Below, one piece after another: positions 26,041 to 36,259 of a stretch of 64,000 nucleotides of DNA. How positions within the stretch are numbered: the first letter of the stretch is position 1; the number at the start of each line of letters is the position of its first letter. The position numbers and the translations under genes were made by a program. The DNA comes from Colwellia sp. (lineage in GTDB: Bacteria > Pseudomonadota > Gammaproteobacteria > Enterobacterales > Alteromonadaceae). The stretch lies in NCBI GenBank assembly GCA_013215295.1, contig JABSOZ010000002.1, forward strand, positions 310,001 to 374,000, read 5' to 3'. Under the pieces are notes generated by a model that was given only the letters and a program-made list of their open reading frames with translations, did no database searches and had not been told where the DNA came from.

Positions 26041-28743
26041 ATGACATTAAATAAATCTCAAATAGCTAAGGCATTGTCCGTTGCTATTATCGGTTCAAGC
26101 GTTGCACTTATGGGCTGTGATAAAGCGGATACACCAAGCAGCACATCTGCCGTTGAAGCACCTCAAAAACAAACAAGCTTACTGCGTACTAAAAGTGAAT
26201 CACTTGAAGCGGTTTATGCTGAAATGCGTGCTAAACAAGTCAGTAATGTGAGTTACAAATTAAGCGTTACTATTGACAATAAAAGTGAAAGCTTTTCTGG
26301 TTCAACTGAGCTAATGTTTGATTTAGCGAAAGACAACCAAAACGACTTAACCATAGATTTTGATGAAGGTACCATAAAGTCTTTAAAAGTTAATGGCAAA
26401 GTTGTTAAGTTTAGCTATGAGAAATGGTTTATTACCATTGCTGCTAGCGAATTAACCGCTGGAAAACAAAGCATTACTATTGACTATGAACGTCCATATT
26501 CAACTGACGGCTCTGGTTTTCATCGTTTTGTAGATCCTAAAAATGGTGAAGTATATTTATACACCGATTTCGAACCTTATGATGCAAACCGTCTATTTCC
26601 ACATTTTGACCAGCCTGATTTAAAAGCCAGCTATGAAATTGAAGTAACCGCACCCGCTCATTGGCAAATCATTAGTGCAACTCGTGAAACCGAGATCAGC
26701 GAAAACGGTAACACTAAAGTATGGTCTTTCCCTGCTTCTGCAAAATTTTCTTCCTATGTATTCTCTCTTCATGCCGGTAACTACGCTGTTTGGGAAGATG
26801 ATTTCGAAGGCATGACTTTACGTCTATTTGCTCGTCAAAGCTTGGCTGAATATGTAAAAACGGATGAATGGTTTATCCCTACTAAGCAAAGTTTTGCTTT
26901 CTTCAATAAATACTTTGAAGTGAAATATCCTTTCGGTAAATACGACCAAATTGTAGCACCTGATTTTAACGCCGGCGCTATGGAAAACGTTGCAGCTGTT
27001 ACCTTCAACGAAGGTTATATCGCACGTGGTGAGAAATCAACGAGTGCCCGTATGAGCTTAGCAAATGTTATTGCTCATGAAATGGCACACATGTGGTTTG
27101 GTGATTTAGTGACCATGCGATGGTGGAATGGTTTATGGTTGAACGAAAGTTTTGCTACCTATATGGCCAACCTTGCGATTGCTGAAGCAAGTGATTTTGA
27201 AAATAATTGGGACGTTTTCTATTCTGGTACTAAGCAATGGGCTTACCGTACGGATGACTCTGTAAACACTCATGCAATAGAACTTCCGGTTGCCTCTACA
27301 GGTGTTGCTTTGTCAAATTTTGACGGTATTACCTATGGTAAAGGTGCTTCAGTGCTTAAGCAGTTACCTTACTACTTAGGTGAAGAAAATTTCCGAGTAG
27401 GTGTCAGTAATTACTTGAAAAAATTCTCTTATAAAAACACAGATCTTGATGACTTTATTGGTGAATTAGGTAAAGCTGCGGGTAAAGATATGACCCAGTG
27501 GACTCAAGATTGGTTATTTAATGCGGGCTTAAACACCATCAAAGTAAATTACCAATGTAACGATGGAAAAATCAGTGAGTTTGCTATAAACCAGACCGCG
27601 CCAGAAGGTTATCCTACATTGCGCGAACAACGTGTTCAAATTGGTTTATACAACGTAAATGCCGATGGTAGCGCAATGAACTTAACATCAGCTACACCGA
27701 TAATGTATAAAGGTGCAACTACTGAAATTAAAGCAGTAATTGGCCAAACGTGTCCTGATTTAGTTTATCCAAACGAAGCAGATTGGGGTTATGTAAAAGT
27801 AGACCTTGATGAAAAATCATTAGCCTCAGCTCAAAAACATATCAACGCTATCGATAATCCGACAATGCGTTTGATGTTATGGCAGAGTTTATCTGACAGT
27901 GTACGTGATGCAAACTTAGCCGCCGATCAATTAGTTCATTTTGCTATGGCTAACCTTGAAGGTGAAACTGATTATAACGTAACACGCAAAATTGCGAGTA
28001 CATTAACGTCAGCGCTAGGTTACTTAACTGTCGCTACACGCTTAGAGCAAAAAGATTATTCATCGCTTTATATGGAAGTTGAAAATTTATACTTACGTTT
28101 ATTAGAAAAAGCTGAAGCGGGTTCTGATTTTCAAAAACTTTGGTATAGCCGCTATGTACGTGTTAGTAAAACAACAAAGCATTTAACAAATTTACAAAAC
28201 ATTTTAAACGGTGAAAAAAGTTTTGATGGCGTGACAATCGATCAAGACAAGCGTTGGACATTAGTCGCTAAAATGAACCGTTACCAACATGGCAATTACC
28301 AAGCATTGCTAACGTCTGAAACAGCAAAAGATGTTACTGATTCAGGTGTTAAAAATGCGATTTACTCAGAAGTTATTCGTCCTGAAGCTGAAGTTAAAGA
28401 AAAGTGGTTTAACGTGGTTATTAATAACCCTGACAAATTAAAACTTTCGACACTTCGTTATATTATGTGGGGTTTGTTCCCATCAGAACAACAAGCTTTA
28501 GAAGCACCATATAAGGCTAAAATTCTAGCGCACATTCCTAAATTAAATGAAGGTAGTGATTTGGGTTTATTAGAATCATTTGCAGATAACATGTTGCCTA
28601 CGCAATGTAATACAGAAAGTGAAGCAGAATTAGCACAACTGATTAAAGACTACAGTGATATGAAACCACAAGTATTGAAAACAGTTAAAGCGAGCCATCA
28701 ACAAATTGGCCGATGTGTAAAAGCACTTCAACTATTGAAATAA
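26041..28743 (+). CDS. M1-family aminopeptidase N-like lipoprotein
   Basis: 900 aa zinc aminopeptidase. The lipobox VALMGC (Cys at about residue 26) marks it as a lipoprotein. The M1 exopeptidase motif is NAGAMENVAAVTF and the zinc site is IAHEMAHMWFGD with the third ligand in WLNESFATYMAN. An N-terminal beta-domain and the long helical C-terminal ERAP1-like domain complete the usual M1 plan; length fits the family. It removes N-terminal residues from peptides, here outside the cytoplasm. It is a separate type from the cytosolic PepN. Followed by a hairpin-repeat array and a terminator. Confidence 0.93.
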   Translation: MTLNKSQIAKALSVAIIGSSVALMGCDKADTPSSTSAVEAPQKQTSLLRTKSESLEAVYAEMRAKQVSNVSYKLSVTIDNKSESFSGSTELMFDLAKDNQNDLTIDFDEGTIKSLKVNGKVVKFSYEKWFITIAASELTAGKQSITIDYERPYSTDGSGFHRFVDPKNGEVYLYTDFEPYDANRLFPHFDQPDLKASYEIEVTAPAHWQIISATRETEISENGNTKVWSFPASAKFSSYVFSLHAGNYAVWEDDFEGMTLRLFARQSLAEYVKTDEWFIPTKQSFAFFNKYFEVKYPFGKYDQIVAPDFNAGAMENVAAVTFNEGYIARGEKSTSARMSLANVIAHEMAHMWFGDLVTMRWWNGLWLNESFATYMANLAIAEASDFENNWDVFYSGTKQWAYRTDDSVNTHAIELPVASTGVALSNFDGITYGKGASVLKQLPYYLGEENFRVGVSNYLKKFSYKNTDLDDFIGELGKAAGKDMTQWTQDWLFNAGLNTIKVNYQCNDGKISEFAINQTAPEGYPTLREQRVQIGLYNVNADGSAMNLTSATPIMYKGATTEIKAVIGQTCPDLVYPNEADWGYVKVDLDEKSLASAQKHINAIDNPTMRLMLWQSLSDSVRDANLAADQLVHFAMANLEGETDYNVTRKIASTLTSALGYLTVATRLEQKDYSSLYMEVENLYLRLLEKAEAGSDFQKLWYSRYVRVSKTTKHLTNLQNILNGEKSFDGVTIDQDKRWTLVAKMNRYQHGNYQALLTSETAKDVTDSGVKNAIYSEVIRPEAEVKEKWFNVVINNPDKLKLSTLRYIMWGLFPSEQQALEAPYKAKILAHIPKLNEGSDLGLLESFADNMLPTQCNTESEAELAQLIKDYSDMKPQVLKTVKASHQQIGRCVKALQLLK

Positions 28744-28760
28744 TATTACTTTAGTTTAAT

Positions 28761-28961
28761 CGTCACTCCTTCACATCAACGCACATGGAAGTACTAATGC
28801 CGTGATGACATGGATGTCAAAAAACGGCCATGTGACCGTGACATTGCCTGCAGGGATGCAGGTACTTATGACTTGTCTGGAACAAATGTCTGACCGTTGA
28901 CGTGCAAGGATGCATTAATGCCTTGAAAGACAGGATGTCTGAGAAAGGCCATCCTGAACAT
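28761..28961 (+). repeat. Hairpin-module repeat array 2
   Basis: Begins with the same CGTCACTCcTTCACAT left half as array 1, but between the two halves of the CACAT/ATGTG stem it carries an extra module (28777-28829) with GACAT-GG-ATGTC. It continues with the CCTGCA-GGGA-TGCAGG module, a partly decayed second hairpin, TGCA-AGGA-TGCA, GACA-GGA-TGTC and the common ending CATCCTGAACAT. Lies between the convergent M1 and kdsB genes, in the same orientation as the other three arrays. Confidence 0.9.
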
Positions 28962-28999
28962 AAAATGGCCTTATGTGAAAACATAAGGCCATTTTTTAT
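28962..28999. terminator. Terminator after repeat array 2 and kdsB
   Basis: AAAATGGCCTTATGT pairs perfectly with ACATAAGGCCATTTT around GAAA, with T and A runs on the two sides. Confidence 0.92.
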
Positions 29000-29016
29000 A
29001 GCGATAAAATAACGCG

Positions 29017-29796
29017 TTAAAGCGTTAAAGCATACGCTCTAGCTTTCTCTAAATCTTCCGGCGTATCAACACCTTCAACTGCTAAACGCGTCTTAGCAAC
29101 AGCAACATGAATTTTCTCGCCTTGCCATAGCACTCTTAGCTGTTCTAAAGATTCAATCTGCTCTAATTGACTTGTTGGCCATTGAACGTAGTCTTTAATA
29201 AAACCTGCGCGATAGGCATAAATACCAATATGCCTTAAATAAAAGTCGCCAATGGATGCCACATTATCTTCATTAAGAAAACGAGATCTGTCATAAGGGA
29301 TAGTTGAGCGACTAAAATACATCGCGTATCCATGTTTATCTGTAAGCACTTTTACTGCATTAGGATTAAATGCTTCTTCAACATCATGAATATGCACCGC
29401 AAGTGTTGCCATTCTAGCTTGTTGTTGGTTGGTTCTTTGTTGATTCGCTAAGTTTCGTGCAACTTGAGCGATATTTTCCGCTGGGATGAAAGGTTCGTCC
29501 CCTTGCACATTAACAATAACTTGATCATTATCGAAATCATAAATTTCCATAACTTCAGCCAAACGTTCTGTGCCTGACTGGTGATCAGCTCGCGTTTTAC
29601 AAACTTCGCCCCCAAAGCCAGTAACTACTTTTGCGACTTCTTCGTTATCCGTAGCAACAATCACTTGGCTGGCACCACTTTGCTGCGCTTTTTCAACAAC
29701 CCACTGGATCATCGGCTTGCCGCTAATATCGGCTAACACTTTTCCCGGTAAACGAGAAGATTCAAATCGAGCAGGAATAACAACAACAAAAGACAT
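29017..29796 (-). CDS. kdsB: 3-deoxy-manno-octulosonate cytidylyltransferase KdsB
   Basis: Activates Kdo with CTP to CMP-Kdo for lipid A core synthesis in the cytoplasm. 259 aa, the usual length. The N-terminal nucleotide-binding segment is [19 protein letters not shown], with [11 protein letters not shown] for metal and sugar binding, and the C-terminal [12 protein letters not shown]. It is the last gene of the comEC-msbA-lpxK-Trm112-kdsB run, an order conserved in E. coli and related bacteria, tying lipid A tailoring and export together. Confidence 0.96.
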   Translation of the reverse strand: MSFVVVIPARFESSRLPGKVLADISGKPMIQWVVEKAQQSGASQVIVATDNEEVAKVVTGFGGEVCKTRADHQSGTERLAEVMEIYDFDNDQVIVNVQGDEPFIPAENIAQVARNLANQQRTNQQQARMATLAVHIHDVEEAFNPNAVKVLTDKHGYAMYFSRSTIPYDRSRFLNEDNVASIGDFYLRHIGIYAYRAGFIKDYVQWPTSQLEQIESLEQLRVLWQGEKIHVAVAKTRLAVEGVDTPEDLEKARAYALTL

Positions 29797-29818
29797 TCTA
29801 TTCTCCTAATATATTCGA

Positions 29819-29998
29819 TTAATCTTTTTCGGTAAGGCGGCGTGCTTCACTTTCAAGCAATACAGGTATACCTATTTCAATCGCGTAAGCGAGACGATCG
29901 AATTTACAAATTAATTCTTGTTGTTGTTTATCGTAATCTAGTTTGCCCTTACATACAGGGCAGGCCAAAATTTCCATCAGTTTCACATCAAATGCCAT
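29819..29998 (-). CDS. Trm112 family (YcaR-like) small protein
   Basis: 59 aa, read directly from the reverse strand. It begins [20 protein letters not shown] and ends [13 protein letters not shown]. The CPVC pair and the later [19 protein letters not shown] match the Trm112/YcaR fold, a small zinc-ribbon-like domain, although only one later Cys is present. YcaR is usual between lpxK and kdsB. Its function in bacteria is unclear. It starts 43 bases after the lpxK stop and ends 22 bases before the kdsB start. Confidence 0.93.
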   Translation of the reverse strand: MAFDVKLMEILACPVCKGKLDYDKQQQELICKFDRLAYAIEIGIPVLLESEARRLTEKD

Positions 29999-30041
29999 GA
30001 TTATTCTCTTATTTATGAGTTTATTTATTCTTAATTTAGCG

Positions 30042-31145
30042 CTAGCGGAACTTTAGTTTAGCTTTAATTCGGCTAAGTTTATCAGCTTTTATTTTGTCAA
30101 ATAATGCATCTAACAATGGCATTATTTGTTTATGTTCAATTTGTGCATCAACCGGTAAATACCACCAATTGCTTTTAGCAAAAGTCGTACATTTGACAGC
30201 ATCTTTTTCTGTCATCAACAATGGAATGTTATCAGAAAAGCTAACAAATTGTGCCTCATTATAATGTTGGTGATCAACAAAACTTACGGATTCAGCGATG
30301 CTAAAACCAATATCTGATAAGGTTTTAAAAAAACGAGAAGGGTCACCAATTCCAGCTATAGCATTGATATAACAATCTTCCTTACCATTATCGTTTTCAT
30401 TTTCCTGACAAAACAAATGAAAATCTGCTAATAACATACGTTGATTAGTCTTTATATTAACAACACTTTTTGCCATTAATTTCATCGAAATTTGGGGAAT
30501 ACCAGAATGATAACCTTCATTAATTTTTGCAGTGCTCTCGCCATTAAAAATAACACCATCAACCGTTTTTAGGCGCCATAGTCCTTCCCGCAATGGGCCT
30601 GAAGGTAATAACAATCCATTACCAAACTTTCGCTTATTATCAATCACAATGAGTTCAAAGTCTCGTTTCAATCGATAGTGCTGCAAACCATCATCAGCAA
30701 TAATGACTTCACACCCTTGTTTAGTTAACAACTGCGCATTTGCTATACGATCACTACCAACAACGACAGGAATACTATGGCGTTTATATATTAAAAACGG
30801 CTCATCTCCCGCTTCAGTAGCACTACTAGTCTCGTTGAGTAAATAGGGATAATGCGGTGCTTTTCCACCATAACCTCTGCTGATCACACCTACTTTCATG
30901 CCTTTAGCTAAACATTGATCAATTAAGTATAAAACAACAGGCGTTTTTCCATTACCGCCAATACCAATGTTTCCTACCACCACTACAGGTACATCTACCG
31001 AGAAAGATTTGAAAAAACCACGTCGAAAACACATACGTCGGCAAGCGGATAACAACCAAAAAATAAAGGTAAAAGGAAGCAACAATGGCACGAGTAGCCA
31101 TTTGGCTGAATGTTGAAAAAACCAAACTTTTTCAATTAAACGCAT
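30042..31145 (-). CDS. lpxK: Tetraacyldisaccharide 4'-kinase LpxK
   Basis: Membrane-associated kinase that phosphorylates the 4' position of the lipid A precursor to give lipid IVA. 367 aa; an N-terminal amphipathic/hydrophobic helix ([19 protein letters not shown]) anchors it to the inner membrane. The P-loop is [14 protein letters not shown], unusually rich in Gly as in other LpxK, followed by [14 protein letters not shown] and [15 protein letters not shown]. It follows msbA by 16 bases and precedes the Trm112 gene. Confidence 0.95.
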   Translation of the reverse strand: MRLIEKVWFFQHSAKWLLVPLLLPFTFIFWLLSACRRMCFRRGFFKSFSVDVPVVVVGNIGIGGNGKTPVVLYLIDQCLAKGMKVGVISRGYGGKAPHYPYLLNETSSATEAGDEPFLIYKRHSIPVVVGSDRIANAQLLTKQGCEVIIADDGLQHYRLKRDFELIVIDNKRKFGNGLLLPSGPLREGLWRLKTVDGVIFNGESTAKINEGYHSGIPQISMKLMAKSVVNIKTNQRMLLADFHLFCQENENDNGKEDCYINAIAGIGDPSRFFKTLSDIGFSIAESVSFVDHQHYNEAQFVSFSDNIPLLMTEKDAVKCTTFAKSNWWYLPVDAQIEHKQIMPLLDALFDKIKADKLSRIKAKLKFR

Positions 31146-31161
31146 AAATAAATCTCAAATA

Positions 31162-32928
31162 TCATTTTGATTCGCTAAATTGAAAGTTGTGTAATTTTGC
31201 ATAAGCACCATCTTTTGATAATAAACTCTGATGATCGCCTTGTTCAAGGATTTCACCATGTTCCATGACGATAATTTTATCAGCATTTTCAATAGTAGAT
31301 AAGCGGTGGGCAATGACAATACAGGTACGATTTCGTTGTAATACTTGTAAAGCATCTTGAATATGACGCTCAGATTCAGTGTCTAATGCACTGGTCGCTT
31401 CATCAAGAATTAAAAAAGGTGCATCACATAATAATGCCCGAGCGATTGCCACACGTTGGCGTTGTCCGCCAGAAAGTAACGCACCATTATCACCAATATT
31501 AGTATCTAGACCTTCCGGCATATTCTCTGCGAACTCAATAACATGAGCACTTTTCGCCGCAGCAATAATTTCGTCCCGGCTAGCACTCGGCTTACCATAA
31601 GCAATATTATTAGCAATAGAGTCATTGAATAACACGACTTGTTGAGAAACATAGGCAAACTGAGTACGTAAGTCTTTTAATTTGTATGAAGTGATATCTT
31701 TCCCATCGATCAATACTTTACCGGCTGTTGCATCATAGAAACGCAGTAACATTGCACTCGCGGTTGACTTCCCACTACCTGAACGACCAACCAATGCAAC
31801 GGTTTCGCCTGCATTAGCAGTAAAACTCAATTGAGTAAGCGCTAATGTTTCATCATTTTTATAAGAGAAATCGACTTGCTCAAATGCCAGCGTCCCTTTT
31901 GCTCTATCAAGGGTTTCTTGGCCAGTATCTTTTTCTTTTTCTTGGTCTAATACTGCAAAAATACTCACACAAGCAGCCATACCATTTTGAAAGTCACTGT
32001 TAACCGTGGTTAATAGTTTCAAAGGTCTTAACAGCATAGTCATACAAGTAATAACAGTAATAAAGACACCAGGAGTCAAGTTTGCCCTCATGCTTTCTAA
32101 ATTCGCAACGTACAGCACGAACGCTAATGCAAAAGAAGCTATAATTTGGATTAATGGCACGCTAAAAGATTTTGTCGCCACCATTTTCATTCGTTGTTGG
32201 CGATTATGTTTATTAATTTTAGCAAAACGTTCAAATTCACGTTGTTGACCACTAAAAGTCAAAACAACTTTATGGGCATTAAACGTTTGTTCTGCCGCAG
32301 AAGTAACTTCGCCCATCGCATTTTGGATCTTTTTACTGACTTGACGAAAACGCTTGGACACTACGGTCACAATTACCGCGATAATTGGCGTTATAAGGAG
32401 AAATATTGCCGATAACTGCCAACTGTTATAGAACATAACAGCGAGAAAACCGATAACCATTGCACCTTGTTGAACTAAGGTGAGTAATGCTTTACTTGTC
32501 GCATTCAATACTTGTTCAGTATCAAAAGTGAGTTTAGAAATTAAGGTCCCGGTAGATTCTTTATCATGAAAAGTAACCGGTAGCGCCATGATGTGTTCAA
32601 ATAAATTTTGCCTTAAATCAGTAACAACATTATTACCCACCCAAGCCAAACAATAATTACCAAAAAAATGACAAATGCCACGAATAATAAAACAGACGAT
32701 CACAAACAGTGGTGCCCATTTCATAAAATTAGGGTTAGCATCCGTTAAACCATCATCGATTAATGGCTGTAATTGCGAAAAAAATAAAGTGTCGATGCCT
32801 GCATAGCCCAGCATCCCTAGAATAGCGACGATAAACCCTGATTTATAAGGCTTAGCATATCCTATTAAACGTTTGAAGTTTTGCCAGGTTGTGGCTTCCA
32901 CTGTTTCTTTATTTTTATTTTCTAACAT
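31162..32928 (-). CDS. msbA: Lipid A export ATP-binding/permease protein MsbA
   Basis: ABC exporter that flips core-lipid A across the inner membrane. 588 aa, the usual length (E. coli 582). Six membrane segments occupy about residues 25-320; the ATPase domain has Walker A VALVGRSGSGKST, signature LLSGGQRQRVAIARA, Walker B FLILDEATSALD and the switch His in IVIAHRLSTI. Placed between comEC and lpxK as in E. coli. Confidence 0.96.
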   Translation of the reverse strand: MLENKNKETVEATTWQNFKRLIGYAKPYKSGFIVAILGMLGYAGIDTLFFSQLQPLIDDGLTDANPNFMKWAPLFVIVCFIIRGICHFFGNYCLAWVGNNVVTDLRQNLFEHIMALPVTFHDKESTGTLISKLTFDTEQVLNATSKALLTLVQQGAMVIGFLAVMFYNSWQLSAIFLLITPIIAVIVTVVSKRFRQVSKKIQNAMGEVTSAAEQTFNAHKVVLTFSGQQREFERFAKINKHNRQQRMKMVATKSFSVPLIQIIASFALAFVLYVANLESMRANLTPGVFITVITCMTMLLRPLKLLTTVNSDFQNGMAACVSIFAVLDQEKEKDTGQETLDRAKGTLAFEQVDFSYKNDETLALTQLSFTANAGETVALVGRSGSGKSTASAMLLRFYDATAGKVLIDGKDITSYKLKDLRTQFAYVSQQVVLFNDSIANNIAYGKPSASRDEIIAAAKSAHVIEFAENMPEGLDTNIGDNGALLSGGQRQRVAIARALLCDAPFLILDEATSALDTESERHIQDALQVLQRNRTCIVIAHRLSTIENADKIIVMEHGEILEQGDHQSLLSKDGAYAKLHNFQFSESK

Positions 32929-33034
32929 TCAGTATCTCGGTGACTTAACGATTAATGACAATTAATTCCAAATTAATGTCTCGGCTATTTTAACGCTTTT
33001 TTGTATATTCAACCAACTAATAATATTAGGAAAA

Positions 33035-35485
33035 TTAATTAGCAAACCAATAAGGATTGATATGCTCTCGATAACTTTCAATTTCAAGTCCTTGATGTTC
33101 AATTTTTATTTGGATCATTCCCTGCTCTGCTGTTGAATATGGCGTGACATTAAATTGTTCATAACGTTTAAGTACCGCTTTATTCGGCATATGCCATCGA
33201 TTCAAAAATCCAGCACTAAATATAACCGCATCGGGAGACACTGCTTTAATAAACCGAGAAGTAGATGAGGTTTTTGAGCCATGATGCGGCGCAATAATCA
33301 CATCGGCTTTCAACTGTTTAGCAGTTTCGAGGCTTGCTGTAAGTGATTTTTCAACTTTTCGAGAAACGTCTCCAGTCAATAACACGTTATATTTGCCATC
33401 AGAAATATTAATAACGCAAGAATTGTCATTTTCATTTTCTTGAATAGTTACGGGCCATAACACAGAAAATGTTAATCCTTGCCAAGTAAAGTCATCCCCT
33501 TGCTTACAACTGCCATTTTCAGCAAAACTATATTGTTTAGTGATTTTTGACGATTCATTATATTTTATTTTGTCAACGCTCATTTTATTGAGGGCAACTT
33601 GTTTATCTATAAATGATAAACCACCCGCATGATCGTTATCGGCATGACTTAGTATTAAATAATCAATTTTCTCAATACCGCGGTATTGGAAGTATGGAAA
33701 AATAACACTTTCCGCCAAATTAAAGCCACTCGGATAACTTGCACCTGTATCATATAAAATAACTTGCCCATTTCGTTCAATCACAACCGATAACCCTTGA
33801 CCAACATCAAGTACGTTAACTTGCCAATCATTATTTTTCTTCTGATGTTCAAGATAAAAAGAAGTTAACGGAAATATAAAGAGGACGGCAATTAACATAG
33901 TTTTTTTGGGTAACGCTAAAAAATAACTGATAAAAATTAAACCACTCATAAGAAGAATGATCATTAATGTTTTATGGCTAACATCAATAAATAACCCTTC
34001 TTGATGCGATAAATAACTCAGCCACTGCCAAATCAAGTCTAATGAGGCTAACGATAGCTCAAGAAAAAACATTGAAAATGCTTCACTAAAGGGCATAACA
34101 ACTACAGACAATAAACATAAGGGAATGGCGGTGAAGCTCATCCATGGAACCGCTATGATATTAGCAAGGAGTGCTGAAAGAGGGAGTTGATGATTCAACA
34201 TCGCCGCAACGGGCAACATAAATAACGTTAGACCTAACTGCACAATAATTAATGAAGAAAGCCACGCTTTCACTTTTTGTAACTTACTATTACCTGATAA
34301 TGATATTAATTTTCGACATCGCCAAATGATCAATAAAATAAGTGTTACCGCATAAACACTTAGCCAAAAACTCACGCTAAACAAACTAAAGGGTGACAGG
34401 AGAATAATACAAACGATACTGAGTAATAACCAGCGGGTCACCGTTAGTTTAACCGCTAACAACTTACTACCAATAAAGATTTGCATCATGATTAATGCAC
34501 GAAGAGTGGGTAAGGAAAAACCAGCAAGATACGCATAAAATATCGCAACAAGACTACTAAAAAAAAAAGCGATAATGCGACTATTTTTATTAACCAGCCA
34601 CAACTTACCTTTTTCAGAAAACAATAAGTGAATGGGAATAAAACGAAAACACATGACCATCAACCCAAAAGCACCACTGGCAATTAAACCTAAATGCAGG
34701 CCAGAAATTGCCATTAAATGCTGTGTTCCGGTTGCTTGTAACACTTGCCATTGATCCGCGGTAATTTTTCCACGCTCGCCGAAAGTAAGCGCAAAAATAA
34801 AATGATGCCTTTGGCTTTTTGATACTAATGAACTGACTATTTCATTAAGTTGTAAGTATAGTTTTTGTCGATAAGTAGGTTGTGCATCAATCACTTTGTT
34901 TTCTATTGAATGCTTCACATATCCAGTAGCATGTAGTTCCTTTTGCCTTAACCACGTTTGATAACTAAAACCACCAATGTTTGCAAAACCATGAGCTGGT
35001 TTGATACGCACTTTCAGTTGCCACTGTTGTCCTTGTTTTACGTTTCCAACATGACTTGAAATTTCTTTTGATAAAGGTTTATCATCCCAGCGAAGGCGAA
35101 TATTAATATTTTTTGTTAGTTTTTGTTCATTAATTTCATCCACAATAAAATTAAAGCGTGACACTTTTTTTTCAGCCTCGTTGTCTTTTACGGTACGACT
35201 TAAGGTTGTTGGGATATTAGCAACCACTCCTTTTACTGTGATGGTTTTCCCTACATAGTCACCTTGAGTAAGGTTATTAGCTTTCCATATATTTTGATAT
35301 GAAAAACCAGCACTTAATACCCAAGCACAACCAAAAAATATGCCACTAAAACTACGTAGTCTTTTGAAGAGACAAAAAATAGCGGCAAAAAATAAACAAA
35401 ACAAAAGTTGAGAAAAATCTGGTACTATCGGTAAGAATAGTGACAGAATAGCACCGATAAAAAATGTAAATAGCCACCGTTCCAT
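33035..35485 (-). CDS. DNA internalization-related competence protein ComEC/Rec2
   Basis: 816 aa inner-membrane channel protein for uptake of single-stranded DNA. It has an N-terminal DUF4131-like region with membrane segments, a central ComEC/Rec2 competence domain (MAISGLHLGLIASGAFGLMV, SLPTLRALIMM), and a C-terminal metallo-beta-lactamase domain with HADNDHAGG at about 615-623 and APHHGSKTSS. All domains are intact, so DNA uptake is plausible, though no other competence gene is present here. First gene of the lipid A operon; divergent from the DUF2062 gene. Confidence 0.93.
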   Translation of the reverse strand: MERWLFTFFIGAILSLFLPIVPDFSQLLFCLFFAAIFCLFKRLRSFSGIFFGCAWVLSAGFSYQNIWKANNLTQGDYVGKTITVKGVVANIPTTLSRTVKDNEAEKKVSRFNFIVDEINEQKLTKNINIRLRWDDKPLSKEISSHVGNVKQGQQWQLKVRIKPAHGFANIGGFSYQTWLRQKELHATGYVKHSIENKVIDAQPTYRQKLYLQLNEIVSSLVSKSQRHHFIFALTFGERGKITADQWQVLQATGTQHLMAISGLHLGLIASGAFGLMVMCFRFIPIHLLFSEKGKLWLVNKNSRIIAFFFSSLVAIFYAYLAGFSLPTLRALIMMQIFIGSKLLAVKLTVTRWLLLSIVCIILLSPFSLFSVSFWLSVYAVTLILLIIWRCRKLISLSGNSKLQKVKAWLSSLIIVQLGLTLFMLPVAAMLNHQLPLSALLANIIAVPWMSFTAIPLCLLSVVVMPFSEAFSMFFLELSLASLDLIWQWLSYLSHQEGLFIDVSHKTLMIILLMSGLIFISYFLALPKKTMLIAVLFIFPLTSFYLEHQKKNNDWQVNVLDVGQGLSVVIERNGQVILYDTGASYPSGFNLAESVIFPYFQYRGIEKIDYLILSHADNDHAGGLSFIDKQVALNKMSVDKIKYNESSKITKQYSFAENGSCKQGDDFTWQGLTFSVLWPVTIQENENDNSCVINISDGKYNVLLTGDVSRKVEKSLTASLETAKQLKADVIIAPHHGSKTSSTSRFIKAVSPDAVIFSAGFLNRWHMPNKAVLKRYEQFNVTPYSTAEQGMIQIKIEHQGLEIESYREHINPYWFAN

Positions 35486-35548
35486 AGTGAATAATTTCCG
35501 TATTTGTCTATTCGATTAATTAAGCCTACATAATATTAAGTAAAGTAT

Positions 35549-36058
35549 ATGCCTAAAAAACTCATCAAGCGTTATATGCCTGATCACAACACCATAAAAA
35601 ATAATAAATATTTACAGATTTTTGGTGATTTACTGCATAACCCTAACTTATGGCATTTAAACCGTCGTTCAGTCGCAAAAGCATTTGCGGTAGGGCTGTT
35701 TTTTGCATTTATCCCTGTGCCATTTCAAATGGTACTAGCCGCAGGTTTTGCAATTATAGTACATGCTAACTTACCCCTCGCTGTGGCACTCGTTTGGATA
35801 ACAAACCCTCTTACAATACCGGCGATTTTTTATGCTTGTTATATTGTGGGAACATGGTTAATAGGCGCTCAAGAAAAAGAGTTTGAATTTGAAGCTAGCT
35901 GGCAATGGATTATTGATAGTTTATCAACTATCGGACCAGCATTTTTATTAGGCTGTGGCGTACTAGCAATATCATTTTCAATCTTGGGCTATTTCGCTAT
36001 ACAGGGTCTGTGGAGATATTCGGTTTTAAAAGAGTGGAAGAAACGTAAGAACAGATAG
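35549..36058 (+). CDS. DUF2062 domain-containing membrane protein
   Basis: 169 aa with two or three hydrophobic segments (about 46-90 and 125-155). LWHLNRRSVAKAFAVGLFFA, FIPVPFQMVLAA and LVWITNPLTIPAIFYACY are typical of DUF2062. Function unknown; many members are encoded near lipid or envelope genes. It ends just before repeat array 3. Confidence 0.87.
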   Translation: MPKKLIKRYMPDHNTIKNNKYLQIFGDLLHNPNLWHLNRRSVAKAFAVGLFFAFIPVPFQMVLAAGFAIIVHANLPLAVALVWITNPLTIPAIFYACYIVGTWLIGAQEKEFEFEASWQWIIDSLSTIGPAFLLGCGVLAISFSILGYFAIQGLWRYSVLKEWKKRKNR

Positions 36059-36078
36059 CCGAAAATATATATACCTTG

Positions 36079-36254
36079 ATTGGCATTAATGCCTGCATGA
36101 ATGCACTAATGCCTTGAAAGATAGGATGTCTGAGAGAAGCCATCCTGAACATATACGTTCATTGGCATCCATGCCACCACGTCATACCGTTCATCCTGAA
36201 CATATACGTTCATTGGCATCCATGCCACCACGTCATACCGTTCATCCTGAACAT
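36079..36254 (+). repeat. Hairpin-module repeat array 3 with a perfect 51-base tandem duplication
   Basis: Two identical adjacent 51-base units, 36153-36203 and 36204-36254. Their central hairpin is GGCAT-CC-ATGCC and the end hairpin is GTTCA-TCC-TGAAC. Before them a 74-base module has the perfect palindrome GGCATTAATGCC, TGCAT-GA-ATGCA and GATAGGATGTC. Lies between convergent genes; unlike arrays 1, 2 and 4, no terminator follows and the last unit stops 5 bases from the stop codon of the lolE-like gene. Confidence 0.94.
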
Positions 36255-36259
36255 ATATT

